The notes under the pieces: generated by a model
What the model was told of the DNA's origin: nothing
What the model saw: only the letters and a program-made list of their open reading frames with translations
Databases searched by the model: none
Part shown: positions 58,185 through 64,000 of the stretch, piece after piece
Layout of the letters: every line of letters begins with the position of its first letter
Position numbering within the stretch: position 1 is the stretch's first letter
Made by a program: the position numbers and the translations under genes
NCBI RefSeq assembly: GCF_003050785.1
Contig: NZ_QAOH01000004.1
Location: forward strand, 186,001-250,000
Source: Celeribacter persicus
GTDB taxonomy: Bacteria; Pseudomonadota; Alphaproteobacteria; Rhodobacterales; Rhodobacteraceae
Direction of reading: 5' to 3'
Length of the DNA: 64,000 nucleotides

Positions 58185-59609
58185 ATGACCACAACCGATG
58201 GCACCCTGACCGACCGCCCCGATATCGCCGCACGGCTCAGGCCGCTCCGCGACGCTCTGTCCCGGCCCGTGTCGCCCCTGTCGCTGGCAATATTCCGGAT
58301 CGCACTCGGCGCGCTTCTGTTGTGGGACTGCTGGCGGTTCATCAAATACGACCGCATCTACCGTTATTGGGTCGAGCCGGAATTCCATTTCACCTACACG
58401 GGATTCGGATGGGTCACCCCCCTGCCCGAGCCCTGGATCTACCTGGCCTGGCTCACGGTCGGGCTTTCGGCACTGTTCGTCGCGCTTGGCCTGTTCTACC
58501 GTGTCTCGATCGTGATTCTGACGGTGACGTTCGGCTACTTCTTCCTTCTCGACAAGGCGGAATACCTGAACCACTTCTACCTCGTCATCCTGTTCCTGAT
58601 CCTGATGTGCTTCCTCCCCGCGCACCGGAGCCTGTCACTCGACGCGAAACTGTTCCCGCGCGTGCGTGCCACCCACATTCCCTATGCCTCGGTGGCGATC
58701 CTGCGGGCGCAAATGGAGATCATGCTGGTCTTCGCGGGCCTCGTGAAGCTGACACCGGACTGGCTGGCGGGCGAGCCCCTCGGCCTCTGGCTCAGGGCCC
58801 AATCGGAGGATTTCCTGTTCGGGTTCCTGTTCCAGTACGACTGGGTGATTCTGGCAGGAACATGGAGCACCGTAGCGTTACACATCTTCGGCGCACCGCT
58901 GCTTTTGTGGAAACGGACGCGGCTGGCGATCTTCCTCGTCTACTGCCTGTTCCATTCGGCCAATTCGGTGTTCTTCAACATCGGCATCTTCCCCTGGTTG
59001 ACCATCGCCGCAACGACGATCTTCTTCGCGCCGGACTGGCCCCTGCGTTTCGGGCGCTGGCTGCATTCCTGTTTCGAAGATTTGCCGGAACCCAAAACAG
59101 ACCCCGCCCCCACGCGTGCAAAACCGGTCGCGGGCATCGCGCTACTGGCCGCAGCGGTCTGGGTGGTGGTTCAGGTGGCGCTGCCGTTGCGGGCCGGGAC
59201 GATCCCGACCGAAGTCCGCTGGAGCGGTGACGGACACCGATTTTCATGGCGGATGCGGATCTTCGACCGGAATGCCGACGGCGTCTTTCTGGTGACTGCC
59301 GGTGATCAGAGCTGGACGATCGAACCAACCGATTACCTGACCCCGAGGCAGACGGGAAAGATGCTGGTGCGCTCGGACATGATCCACCAGTTCGCCAGTC
59401 ATCTGGAACGGATCTGGCAGGATGCCGGATATGGCAACGTCGAAGTGCGCGCCGAGATATTGAAATCGCTGAACGGCCGCCCGCCACAGCGCTATGTCGA
59501 CCCGGCAATGGACCTGACAGCGGTTACGCTCTCCCATACAGGACCCGACGGTTGGGTACTGCCGCTGGAAGAACCCGTCTGGGGAGTGGTCCACAACGCA
59601 GACCGCTGA
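58185..59609 (+). CDS. HTTM-domain membrane protein (vitamin-K-dependent carboxylase-like)
   Basis: A 474-residue protein with about eight helices in residues 30-300 and a C-terminal soluble domain of about 150 residues. Helix patterns SLAIFRIALGALLLWDCWRF and KAEYLNHFYLVILFLILMCF with LPAHRSLSLDA are HTTM landmarks, the fold of the gamma-glutamyl carboxylase membrane domain. The catalytic reaction of bacterial members is mostly unknown. It shares a divergent promoter with the DCC gene. A role in modifying an exported peptide is possible but unproven. Confidence 0.88.
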   Translation: MTTTDGTLTDRPDIAARLRPLRDALSRPVSPLSLAIFRIALGALLLWDCWRFIKYDRIYRYWVEPEFHFTYTGFGWVTPLPEPWIYLAWLTVGLSALFVALGLFYRVSIVILTVTFGYFFLLDKAEYLNHFYLVILFLILMCFLPAHRSLSLDAKLFPRVRATHIPYASVAILRAQMEIMLVFAGLVKLTPDWLAGEPLGLWLRAQSEDFLFGFLFQYDWVILAGTWSTVALHIFGAPLLLWKRTRLAIFLVYCLFHSANSVFFNIGIFPWLTIAATTIFFAPDWPLRFGRWLHSCFEDLPEPKTDPAPTRAKPVAGIALLAAAVWVVVQVALPLRAGTIPTEVRWSGDGHRFSWRMRIFDRNADGVFLVTAGDQSWTIEPTDYLTPRQTGKMLVRSDMIHQFASHLERIWQDAGYGNVEVRAEILKSLNGRPPQRYVDPAMDLTAVTLSHTGPDGWVLPLEEPVWGVVHNADR

Positions 59610-59980
59610 GACCCGCGACGGACAAAGGACTTGCCAAGCTACCACCACTACGCTTAGTGCTTTGGCCCGCCGAAGTCCCAAGGGGAACGAGCCAGATTGG
59701 CCCTCGGACACCTCGCGAAAGGGAGACAAGCGTGGTTCGCAGCCAAAAACGACCGACCGCGCCGCCTTCGATTTCGTTCATGTCTCTACTCCGGTATCCG
59801 GAGGCAGCCTCAACATCCTCAAATGCTGGGGCGACGTGGATATCCCGCCCAAACTGAGCCTCCCCATGTGAAATGGCCCACCGTTATGTCTAAAGCGTTT
59901 ATATGTTGCACAGCGTTTTTCTTTATTCTCTGCCTCAGATAAAATGAAAAACGCTTTAGGAAACGGAGGGCAGAAAATTG
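59610..59980. other. Intergenic region after HTTM, with REP-like element
   Basis: No supported gene in 371 bp. It contains the second REP-like hairpin at 59890-59959; the rest looks degenerate. Confidence 0.4.
59890..59959. repeat. REP-like hairpin element, copy 2
   Basis: CTAAAGCGTTT (59890-59900) is the exact complement of 59949-59959. The arms differ from those at 30948 by one transition and length; the 48-base centre is unrelated. It lies next to IS remnants. Confidence 0.55.
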
Positions 59981-60156
59981 TGAACACGCGGCACAAGCCC
60001 GAGAAAACATTCCCGAAACTGAGGCAGGTTGATGTGCTTGTCGGGCAGGGAATGGCGCGTGTGGATACGATCCACAAAATTCGCATCGCTGAACAAACCT
60101 TCCACTTCTGGCGCAAGCAGTGCGACGGAAGTGGAACGGCCCAACTCAAGAAATGA
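59981..60156 (+). pseudogene. IS3-family OrfA-like remnant
   Basis: About 58 codons: TRHKPEKTFPKLRQVDVLVG then GMARVDTIHKIRIAEQTFHFWRKQ. This is the helix-turn-helix start of IS3/IS2-type OrfA, changed at several positions that are normally conserved. The frame ends at a stop and no OrfB partner is seen downstream. Confidence 0.75.
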
Positions 60157-60386
60157 ACTGATACGGTTGTCGAATCGCAGCTGTCGCGTCAAGCGGCGTG
60201 TCGCCGTTCTGTCCCTGATCTGCCGGATGCATGGTTGTCTTCATGGTCGGCATCTGCCGCCGCATCATGAAGATTCGCGGAAAGAACCTTCAATGTGGAT
60301 GACGCACTCTGCAGCTTTGGCGGTGCAGCTGCATCAACGGAATGACTTGTCCCTCATCTTGGCAGGGGCGTTCCTGACGATCGACT

Positions 60387-60700
60387 TTGATCGCCTGTTT
60401 CAGCTCCTTATGCCACCTTTCCCAGCAAGAATCAAAACATGTGCCAGTCTTGAGCATCGAATGCATAACGATAGCCAACTTGCGGGCAACAGCGACCGCG
60501 GCGTGCTTCCCCCCCTCATACCTTCTGGCCAAAGCCCCAGATCGTTGTCGCGGGTCACCCGCGTCAAGATGGTCATTGCGTCTTGAAGAGTAGCCCATGC
60601 AAATTGCGGTCGCCCCGCCGGGAGATATGCCCGTCGTAATATATCTCTCCAGATTGGTATCGGCCCGTCGTCAGATCCACCCAAGCGCCAGTGGCTCTCG
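60387..60700 (-). pseudogene. IS110-family transposase C-terminal remnant
   Basis: GRYQSGEIYYDGHISRRGDR, then after a frameshift ILTRVTRDNDLGLW and KHAAVAVARKLAIVMHSMLK. These are the C-terminal transposase_20 motifs of IS110. It points opposite to the N-terminal fragment at 61015. Confidence 0.75.
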
Positions 60701-61014
60701 ATGTCCGAAAGTTGCCGGGGATCAATATGAGCAGGCTGCAAACCTGATCCCTGCGAGCGGCGGCAACGAGTTGCCAGCCCAGCTCGGCAGCGCGCCTGCG
60801 GGTCTTGTCCCAGCCCTCCAGCCAAGGCAGGACGGAATTTCTTTGACCAGCAAACACAACTGAATATGGTCGCCTGAAACCAAGCAACAGCCTCCGGCGA
60901 ACCCGGAGCGTTCATTTAAGAGAAAATTTGCACTGACCGGTTCAATGGTATGGCCCGCCCCCGCCCGGCGGCAGTGACACTTCGGCATCCAGAAGGTGAA
61001 AGAGCAGACATACC

Positions 61015-61560
61015 ATGGATATCGTGAGCATCGGCCTAGACCTGGCCATGACTGTGTTTCAGATCCACGGCGCTGGCAGCAACGAGTAGACCTTGATGAG
61101 GAAAACACTACGACGCCGTGCTGTCGCGCCATTTTCTGCTCAATTGCCGCCTTGCTTGGTCGGCATGGAAACCTGCAGCGGTTCACATTTATCAGGCGCG
61201 GGTGCTGTCCGGGCTCGGACACGAGCTCAGGCTGATCTCGCAGCAATTCGTTACCCCGAACATTAAATCGAATAAGAATGACCGAATTGATCTGCGGAGC
61301 CGCTGGCCGCCCGTCGATGCGGTTCGTTCCACAAAAATCGCCGGAACAACTGGAGCTACAGGCTGTCCACCGCATCCGGCAGAGGCTGATCTCGGACCGG
61401 ACGCGGCTTGCGAAGCAGATACGAGGCCTGTCAGCTGAACATAGTGTCGTGATCACCCGCGACATCAATCGTCTACGCCAAGCCCTTCGGCAGATCGTGG
61501 ATGGGTGCGGCAGAGACGACGGCGTGCCGGATATGATCCGCAATTGCGAAGCTTCGGGCC
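61015..61560 (+). pseudogene. IS110-family transposase N-terminal remnant
   Basis: MDIVSIGLDLAMTVFQIHGA is the DEDD-type N-terminus. A stop follows 24 codons in, with later segments in other frames: NKNDR near 61275 and FVPQKSPEQLELQAVHRIRQ, ISDRTRLAKQIRGL. Several frameshifts make it inactive. Confidence 0.8.
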
Positions 61561-61645
61561 CAACCAGATCAGGCGTTGTAATCAAACGGAGTCCATATAC
61601 ATCCAAACACGCATCGCCTTCCCTTTGAGAAACTGGGAAAGCTGC

Positions 61646-62386
61646 TTAGCGCGCAAGGGCAGAAAGACTGTCTGCCTCACTCTCGGCGGAGAGCGGCGGA
61701 CCTGCGTCGATTGAGACCAGATAGGCGTCTAGCGCATCGTGCGAGGACGCAGGGGCATAACCGCCCGATGCGACATCGGCGATCACCGCGAAGCGTAATA
61801 CCCAAGTGTCATCGCTGTGGCAGGCGACAGCGATATGCGCCCGCGCGCTCCCATCGAACTCGAACTCCCGGCAAAGCGTACCGTCCGCATCGCGAAACGA
61901 GGCAATTGCCCGCACGACGCCGCCTGCCACATGGCGTTCTGCGCCGGAGGGGAGATCATTCAGTGTGGCCCTGACCACCGACGTAGAGAGCACAGCGAGG
62001 TCCGCCACAGTTGTTTGCGGTGTCAACGTCCGGCTCAGTAGCAGGCCGCCACCGAGGCCAATGGCTAGTGCAATGCTCGCTGCCAGCGCCAACGGCTGCC
62101 ATTCGGTTTTTCGGCGTTGCCGCAACGGCACGATCACCTCTGGCGCGGTCTCTGCATTGGCGAAGGCCCTGTCGATTTTCGCTTTGAGCGGCTGAGGCAA
62201 CGGTGCCTCGGATCGTGCCAGTGCAGCCTGTTTTAGTATATGCTTGGTCTCGCCGAAGAGCGCGACACGGTCTGCCACTGAGGAGTCCGCCTGCATGGCC
62301 ACTTCGACAGCGCGTGAGGTTTCCGAGTCCAGTTCACCATCGGCGTAGGCCATCAGGATTTCATCGCTTAGCTTGGGTTTCGTCAT
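61646..62386 (-). CDS. Anti-sigma factor
   Basis: A 246-residue protein. The cytosolic N-terminal domain (residues 1-90) opens DEILMAYADGELDSETSRAV, the form seen in ECF anti-sigma factors; no zinc-binding CxxC is present. One membrane helix follows at LALAASIALAIGLGGGLLL (about residue 100-120), then a periplasmic domain with AIASFRDADGTLCREFEFDG. It lies 43 bp downstream of the ECF sigma gene, the usual cotranscribed pair. The decayed copy at 56463 shares all of these parts. Confidence 0.82.
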   Translation of the reverse strand: MTKPKLSDEILMAYADGELDSETSRAVEVAMQADSSVADRVALFGETKHILKQAALARSEAPLPQPLKAKIDRAFANAETAPEVIVPLRQRRKTEWQPLALAASIALAIGLGGGLLLSRTLTPQTTVADLAVLSTSVVRATLNDLPSGAERHVAGGVVRAIASFRDADGTLCREFEFDGSARAHIAVACHSDDTWVLRFAVIADVASGGYAPASSHDALDAYLVSIDAGPPLSAESEADSLSALAR

Positions 62387-62429
62387 GTCGCTCTTGCTCC
62401 CTGTCCCCTCGTCTACGCACAAGGTGGCA

Positions 62430-62918
62430 CTATATTCCCAGTTTTTTCGCCAAGGCCACGCGGCCCCGCGCCAGCCGGCTCATGACCGTCCCGCGCGGGA
62501 TGTCCAGGATCGCAGCCGCCTCGGCATAGGACAGTTCCTCATAGCACACGAGCAGGATCACCTCGCGCTGATCGTCCGGAAGCTCGTCGAGCGCCTTTTC
62601 CGTTGCACTCAGCATCAGGCGCGCATCCGTGATCTGCCGCCCGTCGATCGCCGCCGCATCGGGCGCGTCACTGACATCGATCTCGGTGCCCCGGGTTCTT
62701 CGCCGCCGCAACATGTCGAGCCAGGCATTGCGCAGGATTCGGAACAACCAGGGTTCGATCCGCTGAGACCCGTCATAACGGTCGCAGGCGGCAATCGCGC
62801 GCTCTACGGTCATTTGGACCAGGTCGTCCGCCAAGTCGGGATTCCGGCAGAGCGATAATGCGAATCTGCGCAACGGGACGAGTTGGGCGACGATGTCTTG
62901 TTCGAAACGGTGATTCAT
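62430..62918 (-). CDS. ECF RNA polymerase sigma factor
   Basis: A 162-residue group IV sigma factor. Region 2 spans about residues 10-75 (LCRNPDLADDLVQMTVERAI and RIEPWLFRILRNAWLDMLRR), and region 4 is at the C-terminus (LPDDQREVILLVCYEELSYA then IPRGTVMSRLARGRVAL). The start MNHRFEQD is chosen over a longer frame. It pairs with the anti-sigma gene below it. It is the likely reader of the GGAAT-N16-CGT(T/A) sites of this region. I see no such site upstream of its own gene. Confidence 0.93.
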   Translation of the reverse strand: MNHRFEQDIVAQLVPLRRFALSLCRNPDLADDLVQMTVERAIAACDRYDGSQRIEPWLFRILRNAWLDMLRRRRTRGTEIDVSDAPDAAAIDGRQITDARLMLSATEKALDELPDDQREVILLVCYEELSYAEAAAILDIPRGTVMSRLARGRVALAKKLGI

Positions 62919-62957
62919 ACCCGCCTGTCCACTGTCTGTTTGCCGCCCAGGGCAGAT

Positions 62958-62982
62958 GGAATTATCTCTGGTCACAACCGTA
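62958..62982 (+). promoter_or_regulatory. ECF-type promoter site of the S8 peptidase gene
   Basis: GGAAT (62958-62962), 16 bases, CGTA (62979-62982), 45 bp before the ATG at 63027. Confidence 0.7.
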
Positions 62983-63026
62983 AGCATCGCAACCTGTTTT
63001 GCAATACAACAATGGGAATTCTCAGG

Positions 63027-64000
63027 ATGTTAAAAAAAATTCTGCTTGCTCACTTGCTTGCCTCTGTCGTGTTGTTCTGCGTTGCCGAAGCGCCATGGCC
63101 CGGGCTGGCCACGCCCGCATGGGCCGATGACGATGACGACGACGGTAGTAACGATAATGGTGGCGACAATGATGATGATGATGATGACAGCCGTAAGCCA
63201 AGCGCGTCACACAGCGGTGGTAGCAAGGAGGGGCTTTCCCGCCTGTTTCGGCGCGCCCCTGCGCAACCGCAACAGGTGCCTCGCGCGGCGTCGCGCTCCG
63301 CCCCAGTGCCACCGCCGCCGGAGCAGGCTGCGGCAGAGATCGTCACCAACGGGCTTTCGTCCGCAGACCTGACCACGCTTGAAAGCGAGGGCTATCAGTC
63401 GCTCGAAGTCCGGCAGTTGGCGCGCCTCGGTACGGAGGTCCGCCGTCTCTCGATACCACCGGGGGTCTCTCTGACCGACGCGCGCATGCGGGTGGGGGCG
63501 TTGTCCTCGGTATCGACTGTCGATTTCAATCACTATTACCGCACCGAGCAGGGCTTTGCACCGGATTGCCAAGGCGGCGACTGTCCCGCGCGGCTCAGCA
63601 TCGGTTGGCCGTTGCCGCCATCGCGAAGCGGATGCGGCAGCGGTGTAGCCATCGGCATGATCGACACTGGCATCAACGATGCGCATGAAACCTTCGCGGG
63701 CGCCGCTCTCGAATTGCACCGGCTCTCGGACGACGGCCTGACGCCCTCCAGGAACCTGCACGGCACCGCTATTGCTGCGCTTCTGATCGGCGATCCGGCA
63801 ACGCGTTCTCCCGGGCTTGTGCCCGGCGCCTCGCTGGTCGCCGTGGATTCCTTTCACCGGGAGGGCCGCGACGAGCGCGCCGATGTCTTTACTCTGACCG
63901 ACGCGCTCTCCTTTCTCGCCGAGCGTGACGTGCGGGTGATCAACCTCAGCCTCGCTGGGCCCGAAAACGCGGTTTTGGAAGAGATCACCGCGCGGCTCGT
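63027..64000 (+). CDS. Secreted S8 (subtilisin-like) peptidase, 3' end outside the window
   Basis: 324 codons are visible. A signal peptide, MLKKILLAHLLASVVLFCVA, is followed by a cleavage region near TPAWADD and a tail of about 22 residues rich in Asp, Asn and Gly. A proline-rich pro-region and an N-terminal domain come next, then the protease domain: catalytic D213 in IGMIDTGIND and H245 in NLHGTAIAALLIGDP. The serine lies beyond the window. An alternative ATG five codons upstream exists. It is divergent from the sigma and anti-sigma genes. Confidence 0.9.
   Translation, partial: MLKKILLAHLLASVVLFCVAEAPWPGLATPAWADDDDDDGSNDNGGDNDDDDDDSRKPSASHSGGSKEGLSRLFRRAPAQPQQVPRAASRSAPVPPPPEQAAAEIVTNGLSSADLTTLESEGYQSLEVRQLARLGTEVRRLSIPPGVSLTDARMRVGALSSVSTVDFNHYYRTEQGFAPDCQGGDCPARLSIGWPLPPSRSGCGSGVAIGMIDTGINDAHETFAGAALELHRLSDDGLTPSRNLHGTAIAALLIGDPATRSPGLVPGASLVAVDSFHREGRDERADVFTLTDALSFLAERDVRVINLSLAGPENAVLEEITARL

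Overview
The window is high-GC chromosomal DNA of a Rhodobacteraceae-type (Roseobacter-clade) alphaproteobacterium. The basis is gene content and order: a ccmABCDG block beside yajC-secDF and an Mth938-like gene, two divergent aconitase genes, a DUF3445 N-demethylase-like gene, an M23 peptidase-bactofilin pair, and a GTTC-N7-GTTC type LexA box before uvrA. No species call is made. There are no rRNA genes, tRNA genes or CRISPR arrays that I could see.

Positions 1-40460 are core chromosome: acnB (cut by the window edge) and acnA; small redox and detoxification genes (flavin reductase, GST, ArsC-like, glyoxalase); metY with a structured leader; cytochrome c maturation and Sec export; serS; uvrA-NUDIX-patatin; rhodanese; LysR; lpdA; an MFS transporter; queA; a TAT-exported metallo-beta-lactamase-fold gene broken at an 11-G tract; a very large AsmA-like protein; bcp-DUF455; M23 peptidase-bactofilin; and a DMT transporter.

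Positions 40460-64000 are accessory. Decayed insertion sequences (IS1182-, IS3-, IS481- and IS110-like) lie at 40784-41602, 45237-45730 and 59981-61560. Between them are a 948-residue acidic protein with five related beta-rich repeats, a five-gene polysaccharide-type operon (45986-53560) preceded by four 11-bp phased TCATGA-like repeats, and a two-component system.

The main observation is a putative ECF-sigma regulon. The motif GGAAT-N16-CGT(T/A), always with a 16-base spacer, occurs at seven positions between 54306 and 62982. Each lies just upstream of a gene: the response regulator, a small ORF coupled to the histidine kinase, a decayed anti-sigma paralog, a secreted Asp-rich peptide, a DCC oxidoreductase, an HTTM (vitamin-K carboxylase-like) membrane protein, and a subtilase with an Asp-rich N-terminus. 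The DCC and HTTM genes share a symmetrical divergent promoter. The probable ECF sigma and anti-sigma genes sit beside the subtilase. Together these suggest an envelope module joining an Asp-rich secreted peptide, redox and carboxylase-like membrane enzymes and a protease. The shared motif is read directly from the sequence; the function is inference.
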